DNA from: Datnioides undecimradiatus
Lineage: Eukaryota; Chordata; Actinopteri; Lobotiformes; Datnioididae
Reading direction: 5' to 3'
NCBI GenBank assembly: GCA_008933995.1
Contig: WARS01000029.1
Coordinates: 22,876,879 to 22,940,878 of the forward strand
DNA: 64,000 nucleotides
Shown: piece by piece, positions 11,626 through 33,663 of the stretch
How positions within the stretch are numbered: position 1 is the first letter of the stretch
Layout of the letters: each line of letters starts with the position of its first letter
Made by a program: the position numbers and the translations under genes
The notes under the pieces: generated by a model
What the model was told of the DNA's origin: nothing
The model's database searches: none
What the model saw: the letters and a program-made list of their open reading frames with translations, nothing else

Positions 11626-13785
11626 CCAGAGTCACTTTACTTTTGGCAACGCTTTGCTGTAATTAGACGTCAGACTCACAGTTAAATGCAACGACACACC
11701 TGTCAGCAGCTGTCCAACAGAGTGTGACAGCAGGAAAGTGTTTTCTCCCGTTAGATAACTCGAGATATATGCTGCTTTGTTAGAAATAGACATTTTATCA
11801 TCTTTGCGGTCTTTAACACATTTCACAGTGAGGGAGAACAGACGCTCAGGATGTTGGTTTGACTGATGTTATGTAAAAGCGTGGGAGTGCCGTCTGCTGG
11901 CTGTTTAAAGAGCTGCTGAGCTAACACCAGACACAGAGGTGCAGGGAAAGATGAGAGGGCTCAACCGTAGTTTGCAAGATGAACAGCAACAAAACCAAAA
12001 GTTTATTAATACCAATAATAATAAATGGATAGTAGAAATCAACAGAGAGGGACTAAAATGAGCTGCTTCTGTTGGAAAAGTGACGTGCGACTCATAGAAA
12101 ACACTGTGTTTGCATCACGTTGGCACATAGTTACAGACATAGCAACAGAAATGTTTAATAAGAAGCGCTCAGATGGTTTACTGACATAAAATCAACAATA
12201 CAGCAGCACAGAAATACAATTATAAATCCTGTATTTGAAACTTTACTGAAGTATTAACATCAAAATATACTGAAAGTACCAAAAACATGCAGAATTAAAA
12301 TTACACTTATGATGCATTAATGTTGCAGTTGGTAGTTTAATCTTTATTAATAATACACTTTTAGCAATTTGCTCGTTATATTTTGGATTAATAACCACAA
12401 TCTGCAAACTAAATGGAGTGAAAGGTATGTGAAACTACATAAACATGAAAGATAATGTTAATCTGGAACGTTTAGCTGCATATTTAAGTATAACTGAGGT
12501 ATGTGGTGCAGCGTGTCGTGTGTGCAGATGAATCACTTTCACCTGTGTTTGGATTTAATGACGTTCAAACAGGTACGTCCTGTCAGGTGCATACGATTAG
12601 ACAAACTGTGGTGGACGCAGAGCACAAAGAGCAGGTGTCAGGTTCAGGTGTGGCCCTGATACAGACCCGGGGGGTGTAGATGTGGAGTTTCAGCACAGCC
12701 TCTCAGTGCACAACCAGACATCTAAGCTCATTCAGCTTCTTCTCAACATCTGCACACCTTTGTTTCCCATAACCCGAGCAGCCGGAGTGACGCTTTGTGT
12801 AGGACGTCAATCAGATCTGGGCAGAAACGCAGTCGGTGTTCGCTTTTGTCCTGTTTCCCAACATTAGGTTTCAGTTTTGGCCCTTTGAGAGAGACCTTTT
12901 GGGCTCTCCTGGTAGTTTCAGTGTTGAGGAGTAACAGGAAGTGAAGCTGAGAGCCAGCACAAAGCCACAGCTGTGGTGTTTGTGATCCGTCAACATGTAT
13001 TGTGGATCCTGCTCTGCAAACGCTGACTGTTTGGATTGGTGTGGATGTGGGGGGGTGGGGGGTGGCGGTGTAACCGGAGAACGTCTGGGTGTTACCCTCT
13101 GCTCTGAAGCGCTGTCCTCCTGCTTCAGATTCAGTGGAGAGAGGGGGAGCTGTGGGTCTGCGGGCTTCCTCTGCCATCCAGTGGTTGAAAGGCACAACTG
13201 CACCTTCCTCATAACCACATGTAACCTGTTGATGATGTGCACCTGTGCGTGATTCATCTGGTGTGCGCAGTTTACACACACATAACACATGACTCACAAC
13301 AAACCAACTGAGCTGTTTGTTTGTGTGTTTGCAACCTGGCCTGTCCATTTAAAGAGACATCATGTTGTCTTATGATTGTCAGAGCTTTATTATTATGTGC
13401 AGTACAGCGCATTTAGAGGGTGCAACGTGCAACTTCAGAATGATCAGAATGAAAATCAGAAGGAAAAATATTATAATAACATAAAATTATTTGTATTTAT
13501 TTATTTTATTTTATTTAAATTAGGAATACAAACACTAAACAACACAACAGTAAATAAGACGACATGACGCTTCTCGTGCTCCAGGGTAGTCAGGGTTAGT
13601 GCCTTGGTCCTTCAAACCACCAGATGGTTGAAGTCATGTTAATCACTTTCCTATTAATTCATTTATTTAAAGTGACAGTAATCATTTTATTCAGTTACAC
13701 TCATCAAGCTGCGAGTTTACACCCCCGGTTTGTGCAGACACTGTGACACCGAGACATGAGATCGTGTTCTTGAATTCCCCGCTGC

Positions 13786-13807
13786 GTGTGTGTGTGTGTG
13801 TGTGTGT
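13786..13807. repeat. (GT)n microsatellite
   Basis: GT run of 22 bases. Confidence 0.9.
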
Positions 13808-13944
13808 TTGGGGTGCTGGGACTGACACTCACTGCACAGGGTCAAAGGTCACCATTTATCCTGAATCCATCTCTCAAGTTGTCTTCATGTTACGTAACAC
13901 TAACAGCAGGAGCAGCAAAACCCGCAGCAACCCAGGAAAGTATG

Positions 13945-14048
13945 TCTGCGCACACGCACTGAGGAGTCTGCGCACACGCACTGGGGAGTCTGCGCACACG
14001 CACTGGGGAGTCTGCGCACACGCACTGGGGAGTCTGCACACGTCTGCG
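13945..14048. repeat. 22-bp minisatellite, about 4.5 copies
   Basis: Unit TCTGCGCACACGCACTGGGG plus AG. Copies start at 13945 (one base different: GAGGAG), 13967, 13989 and 14011, with a degraded partial copy from 14033. Three copies are identical, so the array is young or recently homogenised. Confidence 0.92.
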
Positions 14049-14844
14049 TGTAGCTTATGCAACATGTTTACGGGCGTGGCCAACTTATTCTCCACAGCAC
14101 CAACACAAACACACACTCTTTGCTGACGTCACGCAGCACGTCGTTTCCATGAAAGGAATCTTTCTCTGCGTCTGCCCGACAGAGTGAACCAGTGTTATCG
14201 CAGCAGCTGAACTGTGAAAGTACACGCTGTCATCGGCCGGCGGTGACACAAGTAGGTTTGTCAGATAGAAAAGAAGCAGGTGGAGCTGCCGAGATAATGC
14301 GCAGCCTTCTTTTCCATTGTCGTGCACTCGCCAGACGTCTGTCCTCTGCACAGGAATTACACGCCATAAAAAGAGAAATTTGGCTTCAGCCCTGCAAAAC
14401 CTCCCAGTGATCTCCACCACTGCGCGCTGCAGTGCTGGAGCGCCGCTCAGGCAAACGTAACTTTATTTGAATTCTAGTCACGACGCGGAGGTTTCCAGAC
14501 GCCAAAGCTGTCAGGGTGAATTATGGGGAAAAGTGCAAAAATAGACACGTTAAATATTGTTTTGTTTTTTTTTCCATGTGTATTTTTGTTCAGTTCCTAT
14601 AAGACAGACCAGCAGGTAGAACGTCCTGCAGGACAATAACTCACTGAAGTATGTTCCTAAAGACGACAAACCAGGACCTGATCCTTTATAAGTCGTCCAA
14701 CGGGAGCCTGAGAGAAAGCAAGAGTCTCTGCAAACACAGATTATTAGACGCTACAATGGGTTTAAGGTGTTTTCATGGCTGCAGCAGGACTTCCTGTGCA
14801 GACATGAGGCCATGGGGATTAAACAGACTCTTCCTTGAAGAGAA

Positions 14845-14894
14845 GGCTACAGCTAGCAATGTCAACCTGCTATTTGGCATTGCTAGCTGTAGCC
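14845..14894. repeat. Perfect 17-bp inverted repeat (hairpin)
   Basis: GGCTACAGCTAGCAATG at 14845-14861 is the exact reverse complement of CATTGCTAGCTGTAGCC at 14878-14894. A 16-base spacer separates the arms. It lies in the large mylk4 intron. It could fold as a stem-loop in RNA, or be the remnant of inverted ends of a small element. Confidence 0.9.
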
Positions 14895-17800
14895 TAGGTG
14901 TTAATGCTCTCTTTGCCAAAAGGTGGAGACAAAAGTCCCGCACTAGGCGCTAACCTCAACTTCAGGTCTTATGTCTCTTCTGCAGACACTAATGATCATA
15001 AATCAGAGCTGTAATGAGCTGCTTGTTGTTAAAGACATAAAGCATCGTGACATTAAAAACGCAGTAGAGGAATATCTGCAGTATCTTTGTTGGCCCTTTA
15101 AGTGAAACCAGCCGGTGGTAAACTTACAAGGAGCCTCTCAATCGAGTTATTTGAATGCGATTATTTTGGGTGTCAGCGAGGCTGCGTGTGTCGGGTGAGT
15201 CACGGTGGTGATGGTGCGGTCAGGGATGCCATTTAGGGGGGGAAACCCTGGATGTTTCAGGGGCCCCAGGGCTGGATCGCGGCCCAGGCAGAGATCAGAG
15301 AGCTGTCACTGAGCTGCTGTCGGGTGCACCCAAATTTCCAGTCTGTTGCTGGGCACCGCTTGCAATCTGTCTCGTTTCAGGTGGAGGTGCAGGAGCAGCC
15401 CATGAACGCGCAGCCCTCCTGCTTAAAGGGTAGAATCGACTGCATTTCATCTCAATATTCAGCAGTTTGAGAATATTTGCTGATTGAAATGAAGCTGGTT
15501 TCTGCAGAAAACATGAGCGATGCACACACTTTAATTAAGCTCGTGAGAAAATTCAGTGCAGCGATGAAAAATGTGCAGTTATTCGAGTTAAAGTAGCTGG
15601 TGAGCAGCAGCCGTTAGCCTGAGGCACACGTTTGCTGCATGTCACACAGTCTATTATTGTGTCTCTGGCCTAAAGCTGGTTGCATTCATGTTGTCCAGGC
15701 CATTGTGCCGCAGCGATACGGGATTACTGGACAGTCTGTGGCACTAGAATAAGCATTATGTATTGTCTGTGTCTTCCTGCTGAGTAACTCTATACGCGGC
15801 GGGAGCGGCGGGGCTGCGTCAGTCTCATTCCCAAACAGCGGCCGGGTCTGTACCACGCCGGCTCTCGTCTTACCGTGTAACCTTTTCTGAGTGGGGATTT
15901 CTGGGATTGTCCAACAGGGAACAGTTAAACCTCCCACTGCCAGCAACACCTTGACCCAGACACAAAACATCTAATCACTTTAATTTAGTCTCAACTAAAA
16001 AAAACCTTTAAATGACCAGGTCTAGGGACAAAGGTACGACCACTGCACACCTGTTTAACAGACAAACAGGCTCCCTGTTAGTCTTAGGATTGATTTTAAC
16101 ATCATAATGATGGCTTTATTTTATTTTATGTCATATTTCCAAGCTGAAAACTAAGGGGGACTGTCTAAAAGCTGGACTTTTACGTGAAAGCGTGTCCTAA
16201 TTTCATCTGAACTTAGTGTTTATATCATTGCTTTTCAAGTGGTAGCATGATAAACATGTAAGAGGTATGAGGTTGCAGTGAAGAACATGCGTCTGTTGTT
16301 GCATTGCCTAAATGAGTGTATTTCGACTCTTGCAGCAGGAATGAGCAAATAGCATTTTAGCATCTTTCAGCTCATTGTTTTGGTTTTACAGTCTTCACCG
16401 ATTTGACTCACCCCGGCTGCTCTCCTTGCAGCGGCCGTTTGTCTCCAGTGTGAACGTTTTAAACCCGACCTGCTGACAGCTACAAAGCTGCGTAAAACAA
16501 AACGTAGCGATGACCTGGTCAACGTGGTGCAGCGTTAAGTTAATAATGGATTTACATGACTCTTAGTGAGTGTAGGAGTGCATCCTTTCCACTAGACCTG
16601 TGAATAGGAACGTGCTCACCAACATGTTTCGCATCATTATGTCTTCTTCTACTTCGCCAAAGTGGCCGAAACCTCGGGCGATGTCACTTCAGAGTGGCAC
16701 GCTCACATGTTTGCAGCGCTCAGTGTGATTTCCTTTGGTGTAAAGCCAGAAACAGTTGGTTCCTGCTCTCGTTATCAGTAATTGGCCCTTTAAATCCCTG
16801 GATATCGATTGTTCGTAGAAGTGGCAGTGTTGTATGTCGAGCCCTGACAAACAAAGACTTTGTGTTCGTGTTTACACACCGGGTCAGTGTGATAGCTCTG
16901 TTCCTGATCAGCGACCTCCTTTGTCCGTTCGGTGAGCAGGCGTGTTGTTTCCACAGTGTGTGCCGTGCTCTGTCTGCACTTGCCCCGTGTCCTCTTACAT
17001 TCTCACCTTCGCTGGTGGATCGGCACTGGGGGATACGAGCGTTAAACCTGACAGCTGACGAGCTGCCTGTATCGGGAGCAGGGCAGGGGACAGAGTACAG
17101 CGGTAGGTCAGGTTTTTCCGGTGCTGACAGATGGGTGCCAGCATATAGGCGCCGTCGCTTTGTCACCCTGCCTACTCCAGATACAGCTGAGCCGAGACGT
17201 GGAAAGGTCTGCGGTCAGCGTGCACAGTCGGACACGTCTCAATAAGTGTCAATCGCTCACCAATACGAACTTGTGTGTCCATGCGTGTTTCAGCGTCAGT
17301 TCGACCGCCTTAAATCCCAGCAGCGACACATGTGCAGCGAGTTTCCTCTCCCACAATCCTCCTCTCCTGTGTGGCAACAGTTCTTAGGTGTCAGTGGTGT
17401 CACCTGTTTCCTGTTTTTCCTCCGTTGTCTTGTCCCCTCTGTCAACACTGTGACAAAGGCAGAATAATGACTGTGCAACAAAACGTAAAGATGTGCTGCA
17501 GAACGCAATTTTAAATAAGCAACAATATCAATAAATGACAGATAAATACCAGTGTGTGCATACCTTATTGTTTACTTTAGAGCAATGTTTAGTATTTAAT
17601 CATAAACATAATAAAATATTCATTGGTAGCATTGCTCTACATTTAAACCCTTTAAATAATATAAAATAATCTTAATTATACCTCATTATAATTAATTACG
17701 TCTTTTAATTTAGGGAAATGTGGATTTTAAAGGTTTATAATAAACAAAAATCTTTTATTTAAAGCTGTGATTAGAAATTTTACATTAGCATTAAATCATT

Positions 17801-18693
17801 TTTCATTTCAGTTATGTTAAATATCCCAAAACCATTTCCCCACATCAGAATGAAAACCCTCTCTGTTTCTCGTGAGAACGTCTCGACCCCTGGGAATTTG
17901 TGACAATTACGCAACGCTGTGCTGATGCATCCTCCGGGCAGAAAACAAATCAGTTATGTGGCATTTGTCGAGGCCCCAGAATACCCACAATGCTTGTGTC
18001 GTTAACAGAGGACGGAGCGGTTAATAAAGTTTTTTGGGGCCTTGCACACGCTCGCACCTGTCACCCCTCTTCCTGTTATGGAACAACGTGGAAACCGTGC
18101 GCTTCCTGACTGAATCTGAAAATAACCAAATAATCCATGTGGTGCAAAATGCACCGTGCGCTTGTGCTGAAGCACCTCCTGAGACTTTGCACGAGCTCTC
18201 GACCGTCTTATTTGCCGCTCCCGTGTTTCTTGTTCATCGGACGCACATTTTATTTGTTTGTCTTGCTTTTTACGGCGTCATATTTCAGTCCCGGATTCTC
18301 GGGATTCTGACACCTGCCTGAGGGCTTTTGAAGTGTCTCGAATGTCACATAGCAACCCTCTCCAGCATCTCGCCCCCTAACCCGCATCAATCCCCAACCG
18401 CACACCCGAGCCCCCAGCTCTTATCACTGGCCACTCAACCCCTGACGTCCACAGGGGGCTGCACTTTAATTTGGACGGCGGCCATTTGCTATTCTTAAAA
18501 CTCATCTCTGTGGTGCAGCGTTGAGGGAGAGGTCTCTGTTCTCCCTGTGCCTGTTTTCTCCTGCCTGCAGCTTTGTCTTGGTAACATGCTTCTTGTTGTT
18601 GTTTCCGCTGAGCCTGCGTGAAAGTGATTGGACTTAATTAGTGAGCGAGAAGTAGTTTTTGCTTTTTTGGAGGACGTCTGCTCTGAATCAGTC

Positions 18694-27333
<8,640 letters not shown>

Positions 27334-28716
27334 ACAGGTAAGATGAACGTGGCATTTGATTCATTTCTCCATCTACAGCATCGTTTCTCCACCTTCTGGC
27401 TCCTTAAACACTTCAAACCTGAAATCCCCCTTTTTCTGTTTCCCCTGTAGAGACACTGTGAGGCCCTCAGCATGCCTTTTGACAATGTAGGGCCCTGGAG
27501 CCCAACACTGGACCAATGCTGCTGTACCTGTATATAGCTACTGGCTAACTACTCTCAGCTTCGCATCCCTGTGTTAGCTTAGCTCCACCGTTTGTAGTTC
27601 GTGATAGAGAGGCCTGCAGACTCTTTTAACGTTGCCTTCAAGGTTCAACACCTCAGACTGAACCGGTGAGGACCCTCTATGTTTATGGTGAGTTACTGTA
27701 GTTGCATACGTCAAAGGACCTCCTGCATCACAATGGGGAATCCAAAATATTGAAGACTCAAAGCCTGATTTACTTGTCACTTCTACAACTTCCACGTGTG
27801 TCGCTGCAGATCAGCAGTTTGGCATCAGACAGACACTGCTACCCTCCCTCTGCCAGTGATCCGTTTGTCATGTCGTCCCGGTTTGTTGCATGCTTTGCAC
27901 TCTTTTGGCCTACTTCTTCAACTGTAAACAACATATAGACTGAATGCTATTATTTAAATGATATATTTTTGTGAATACAGATTTTTCTTTCTTTCTTTCG
28001 ATTTACAAGTCTTATGAAAATGTTATTCTTTATCAAACGTGAGGTAAAAACACACGCAGAGCTCGGTTGAAGTTGAAGTCACGCCGCGTTAATTTATTTT
28101 GTATATAACACGACACCGCATACTCTCATTCCCCTGAAAAGTGAGTGTATCTCAATGACTGAATACGTCCCTGTTCGTGCCGCATCCACCACACACCTCT
28201 GGTGCATTTTCACCGTAGACCGGATTGCCTCCTGTACGCGTTCATGCCACTAGCTCGCCTTCGCTTCGGCAGTTTGGAGTAGCCCTCTCACCTTCCATGA
28301 AGGCATAACGAACAACAGAATACTACCTATGAATGACTCATGTTTATGACTGAAGTGGTTTCTTATGTTCATTTATTTACTGGTTCAACACCAGACTGTA
28401 CTTGAAGTGCAAAGCTTTTATTCAAGATGGGATTATTTTCAGGGGGAAACAAACACGACTTCACTTAGTTATGCACATGCTGTGTGAGTGCACAGCTCAG
28501 TGTCACGGAGAGCCAACAGCACAGTCCGTGCTCTACAGTCCCGTCCTTCATTATGAGATGGCGGGAAGTCGGATGAATGTCGGTCACCCAGGTTGTTGGC
28601 TGTTTCTTTGGAAATGGAAAAGCTTTGTGATTATGAATACTTGTTTATTTGAATTTATGATACCTTTTTTTTCAAGTTTTCTTGTGAAATGATGATGAAT
28701 AAATAAATAAATAAAT
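27334..28716 (+). other. mylk4: mylk4 3' UTR with probable UTR intron
   Basis: The UTR likely begins at 27334, has an intron at 27338-27450 (donor GTAAGA, acceptor CCCCTGTAG) and continues to AATAAA motifs at 28.70 kb. No competing gene lies in the interval. The UTR intron is so close to the stop that it should not trigger nonsense-mediated decay. Confidence 0.6.
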
Positions 28717-28745
28717 GTAGACTATAAATAAGCAAATAAATAAAG
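28698..28745 (+). terminator. mylk4: Polyadenylation signals within an (AATA)n tract
   Basis: AATAAA occurs at 28698 and overlaps further copies in AATAAATAAATAAATAAATG; more follow near 28735-28745. These are the strongest polyadenylation-type signals downstream of the mylk4 stop. The low-complexity tract could equally be a tetranucleotide microsatellite with no role. Confidence 0.5.
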
Positions 28746-28934
28746 CACACTGGAAAACATTTGTTTCTTACAGTGAATTTCTTTGGAGATGGAAGAACAG
28801 GACGCTTTGGGGAACTCTTTCAACAAAAGTTGTGTGGTGTGAAGGTGTGAAAAAAGCAAATATATATAGACCTAGGCACATATAGAAGTGTACATTAGTT
28901 GTAGTATATTACTGGTTCCTGAATTCCTTTGGGA

Positions 28935-28972
28935 TTAATCTAGCTGGCTAGTTAGCTAGATAGCTAGCTAGC
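28935..28972. repeat. Degenerate (TAGC)n tract
   Basis: Repeated TAGC tetranucleotides with single-base changes (CTAGCTGGCTAGTTAGCTAG and following). The tract is self-complementary, so it can fold on itself. Confidence 0.75.
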
Positions 28973-29465
28973 TTAGACTTCCAAACAACTACCACACTAA
29001 ATAATAACTACATAAAACAGTCACAAAATCCCATAAAGCCCCAAGTCAAAACCCTCTCTCTCTTTCAAGAGCTTCAGTCCCAGGACAGGTGCAGCTCATT
29101 AGCAATGGGCTGTAGCACAGCTGGGCTAGCAACTTCATAAGCAACTATCCTGAAGACCTCAGCAGCTGATGTAACACTTTTGTGCACTTTTAAAGAGATA
29201 AGAGGAGCAGGCTAGCATCACATGCTAACAAAGACTTCTAACAAACACAAAGCAACTAAAAGGAAATGGAAATTACACTGTTGTTGCAGCAGAACCTAAA
29301 GTAAATATTGATGAAGAGGTCATTCTGCTCTGCTGATGGTGCATGCCGCCATACTGATGTGAGGGCAGGTTTATGTTGAACACTTTGACGCTTTGCCTTG
29401 AATTTATGACTTCAATGACAATTCGATTGCTTCTTCCTTGACCAAGGTACCATTACCAACAGGTT

Positions 29466-29680
29466 GTGCTGTTTTTACAAGTTGCAAGTACAATGGGTTT
29501 CAGCAGAAAAGCCCAACTCTTAACTCCGACCCATGTTTCTGCCAACATGGAGGACGGTGGGGTTTATGAGCTACACCACCGTCAGCCACCAGGAGGCGAT
29601 CCAGAGGCTGTGGTTTCACTTTTGGGGAGCTGCCATGTCGGCCATCTCTTCATCCAGCCTGTGACCTCTGCTCAATAATT
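29466..29680. repeat. Interspersed-repeat-like segment
   Basis: The phrase around GGAGGCGATCCAGAGGC and 'cttttggggagctgccatgtcggccatc' resembles a dispersed sequence common in teleost genomes. A 70-codon frame runs through it but has no motif. Family and borders are not established from a single copy. Confidence 0.28.
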
Positions 29681-32600
29681 AGATTTCTAGTACGACTGGC
29701 ATAGTCCAATCTGTATTGATGTCCATGTCCAGTGACTCATGCAACACTGATGGAGCGGCAGCGGCTGCATAGTTCGTCTTTACTTCACACAACGTCGGCT
29801 GCTGACAGTCCAAACCTCGCTGAACGACTGAGAGCCAACTGCGCTCCCATCAGCAGCATTCACCTAGAAAAACAAACACCTGTCTGTGCACGCCGAGGGA
29901 CGTTTGCCAGACCAAGAACAGGAGGAACGAAAAGACAGATAATGTGGGTCATCAGCAGATAATTCCAGTTTGTCTCCCAACAGAGGAGTACAACGTCTTC
30001 TCTTTTCACTTAAACACACAACAAATCAGAATATTATTCTGGGTTTAGCTGCCATTGTACACTGGCATCACAATTTAAACAAAAACAACTGACGGAAACA
30101 CACAAATACCTGCAAGACAACATCTCAAAGTCCCGTCATGGAGTCACCCTGTTTAGAGCTGCTATGGCTGCAGTTACTAGGCATTTATGTAAGCAAGCCC
30201 TTCTGCACCTCAGGGAGCTGACTGGGTGTGAGGAGACCTATTATCTTGGCAGCAGTGTTGGTGGTTATGAGTTTGACACAGCTGGCAACAGACACCATAT
30301 TGGAGAAACAGGTGGAGCAGCTGAGCGGGAGGTGTTGAGCAATAGCGGCGGTCACATGGATACGTTTATCATCCTGACTGAAATCTTTCCAACTGAAGAA
30401 TCCAGATCAGCTTTTTACTTGTAATCTGGGAAATGCATCAAACATTCATCTATAACGCCAACCTTCCAGCATCAAGCAGCAACATCTCTGTTTGATCAGG
30501 TCCTGAAGATGGATACGTATTGTCTGCAAACCAGTTTTATTTTGCTTTTAATCGAGCAGCGGCATTTCAAATAAGTGAGTTTTCCCATTTTTTCCCCAGT
30601 TTTCCAGAAGTCGGTGTTGGGTGCACTTGGTGCTCTTTGCATTGGTTGTGTAGGTTGCTGACGTTGTTGTGCCTACATGAAGCTTGTTATCTGCTGTTTG
30701 GGATGTTCTACAGGAGATTGCTCCAATCACAGGGAGTCTGGAGTTGTTGTACATTTACACTGTTTACATAAGGCCTCTCCATCACATGTATTGTATTTTT
30801 TGTCATATTTGTTTTTGTCATCTACATTGAGGAACTTTGCACATCCATCAAAATATCAGGGCCTAATTCATTGGAGCAAATCAAACCTTTGAAGCCAATG
30901 AGCAGCTCTGGGAACAGGAAGAGAAGAGGGAAATCCAGCTCCGACCCCAAATTCAATTAGTCAACATAAATAATTTCACAACCTCATCTCAATTAAATCT
31001 CTAAGATCTGTTTATTTCTGTCTGAAGTTTTGGTAAAATCCACAGAGGCACTGTGGAGAGATGCTCTCTGTTCAGCTGTAATGGAACAAGACAGCCCAGC
31101 GTGGGACACAAAGATCTGGTGACTTACATCATTTTAATACTTAACAGGACATTCACTGGGTGTCCTGTGCACCGGCAGGGCTCGTCACCATGAAAAAGGC
31201 CACTCCTATGGGAATAGAAATATTTCATAAACTTACTCAGATCTCTGTGAAAGCATCTGCTGAAATCCATGTATGTCCAGATGTGCTGCAGAGTTAAGTG
31301 TGTTCCTTTGCAGGTGGAGATCAAACATAAACAGCTACACTTGTAAAATACAACGTGCACATTAATTCAGATGGATTATTTGTTAAAAACATTTATATTT
31401 TACTGCAAAAGGAACACTTTTACACTTTTAATTCTAATAAATTTAACTTCTACTTATGTTTCTACCTAAGTATTGGTACTTTTGGTTACGTGAAGGATTT
31501 GAATATGTCTTCCATCAGAGTTCAAGACAATGAAAAGCAGCAGGCTTAAAATGGAAAATCAGTGGAGCTGATTGTGTGTCAGTGTCTGTGAGAAAACAAG
31601 TTTTTCTTTGTGTCTCTGCTTCATTTGGGAAACTTCCTTTTCCACAGTTTGTTTGTGGATTCAGTTTGGCTCACGTGCTCTTCAGAAAGGCCGAGATGGA
31701 CGTCAGCATGGTTCTTGCTGAAGAACAAAAATGTTCGAAGATGAGTGTGACCCGCCATGTCTTATTCTCTCAGCTGAACTTAACCCTGCACGAGTGTTCC
31801 CACACACACACAACCCGTGTGTGAAGGATGAAGGCTTCTGCACAGCAGTGGACACACAGTGAGAGTCAAATACCTCGAAAGACACAGCGAGACACCTGCC
31901 GTCCAAACAAGAGAAAAGAAGAAGAAGAGCCTGGAGCTGTAATGGAGCTGTGTGTTGTTCTTGTTTGATCGGGCGGGGGTGGATGAGCAGACTGCTGTGC
32001 TTCTCAGGAACCCGGGAGCTTGTTTCTCTCCCTCTTTGTCTCTCACTCTCTTTCTCTTTCTCTTCATACGCTGATGTTTTCTTAAGGCTGTAATGAAATC
32101 GCACCTCCCATCACGCTGTGCACTCTGGGAAGTCGAGCAGTGAGGGAGTGCTTTCACGGGGCTACTGACACAGCTGGAGCAGATGTTACGATACACACTC
32201 AAATGTGCAAGAATAATAAGAGATTAGGAGCTGCTCTGAGTGTTTGATCGCTCCTGTTAAGATAGCGTCTCAGGCGATGTGAAATGATTCCTCAGTCAGG
32301 GCCGATATATTAAGCTCTGCTGCTTAACTCCTGTTGATGTTGGCACACTGTCAGGTCAATTCTATAATAAAAATGTAACACGGCTCCTGCTCTTAAATTT
32401 ACATTAGCAAAACACCTTTTCCCACACTTTGTGGTAGTAATATATATATACTTTTAATACTAATAAACATATAATCTAATCATCAAAATGTTGATTAGAC
32501 CTGTTAAATGTTTTGTCATCTCACATAATCCTAAATGTTTACAAAGTTTCAAACCCAGAGAAAACAATAAATTTAATCAGGATATATCAGGATATCGCTG

Positions 32601-33085
32601 GTCGATGGCGTCACCGTCTCCTCTCTGTGCATGTGTCAGTGTTTGCATGTCAGCAGCTTGATAAACTGACTCTGGATCAGCTGTAAGACACATTTCTGTG
32701 CTCCTCTTTTCAGCCGCTGCTTGTTTTTAACTCTGTATCTGAAGCAGATGAAGGATTTCAGTCGTCGGACGTCTGGATCTGAAGTTATCAGAGAAACAAG
32801 CTGAGCAAACGTTAGCAGCAGCTCGGCTCGCCGCCCCTCCAGGACGTCCCGTGTGCGGCCGACAGCGTGGGAGAAACAGTGGTTTTTAAGGTGGAACTGC
32901 TTTATTCAGTGTTTCTCTGGGTTTGAATCAGCGGCTCTGTTTGTTTTGGAGAGGAGGAGACCTCTGTGGAGAATTCAGCTCCCAGTAAAAACCTCCTGAA
33001 CCATCAACACTGAAGGAATCCCAGCTGACAGGAAGACAACAACTCCCAGCATCCCACGCTGCTGCAGGAGGTCACCAGACTTTTG

Positions 33086-33663
33086 TCACTGGTATTGACA
33101 GTTGCAACCCTATTCTACTTCATCATACACAAAAATGTCTATGTTTCTTTGGGTTTGGACAGTACATTGCCAAACGTGCAACAACAGGATGCTTCTATTG
33201 TTCATTCAGCAGTGATAGTCTTTGCAATGGGGTCATTCATTTCATTTGTTGTCCGATTGTAAAACCAATAGTTCCTCCTGTGTGTTTGACCAGGATGTTT
33301 ACTGAACTGCATGTACAACAATCTGCTAGCATGGCAAATATGTTTTACAGATAGGCACACACACCTGAAGACAAACACATGCACAGAAGTATCCTCTCAG
33401 GACACGTCACAATCGTTGCCCCTGGAGATCATGCTCTCACTGCTGACCCTTGTTTTGAAGCCTTGCAGCGAGTGCATCAAACCTCAGAGTACGGCTGTGT
33501 GTGTGAGTGGTGTCGCCTTGCATGTAGTAGCTGTGGGACTGCTGAGAAACATTGTGGTGGACAATTAATGCATGAATGTCATAGATTTACTGCACGAGTC
33601 AGAGCTGAGAATATGTTCCCAGAACTAACTGTATTAGTGTTTAAAGATGTGGTTTTACCCTGA
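33086..33663 (+). other. Unidentified open stretches (hydrophobic, then Cys-rich)
   Basis: 33086-33261 reads SLVLTVATLFYFIIHKNVYV ... DASIVHSAVIVFAMGSFISF and looks like two membrane helices before a stop. In another frame, 33379-33663 ends with a cysteine cluster (CVCEWCRLACSSCGTAEKHC) and a TGA. Neither has a clear exon structure. Together they could be a decayed multi-pass membrane gene, or chance. Confidence 0.2.

Larger units (their letters stand above)
7820..18693. other. Large mylk4 5' intron, no other gene
   Basis: About 10.9 kb without a recognisable gene. It holds a repeat-like tract near 11.34-11.62 kb, a GT microsatellite at 13.79 kb, a 22-bp minisatellite at 13.95 kb and a perfect hairpin at 14.85 kb. 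It also contains several AT-rich blocks (12.1-12.5 kb, 13.4-13.7 kb, 17.5-17.85 kb). A non-repetitive, mixed-composition stretch at 10.40-10.72 kb might be regulatory. Reading frames in the interval are short and carry no known motif. Confidence 0.5.

Noticed and set aside
15381-15429. Short exon-like segment between a TTTCAG acceptor and a GGTAGAAT donor-like site
   Set aside because: It ends in phase 1 and does not fit the phase-0 start of the common mylk4 exon; it probably arises by chance.
31703-32202. Two overlapping minus-strand frames of 133 and 140 codons
   Set aside because: Low-complexity charged or serine-rich sequence without motifs, splice context or start signals; they overlap each other in different frames.
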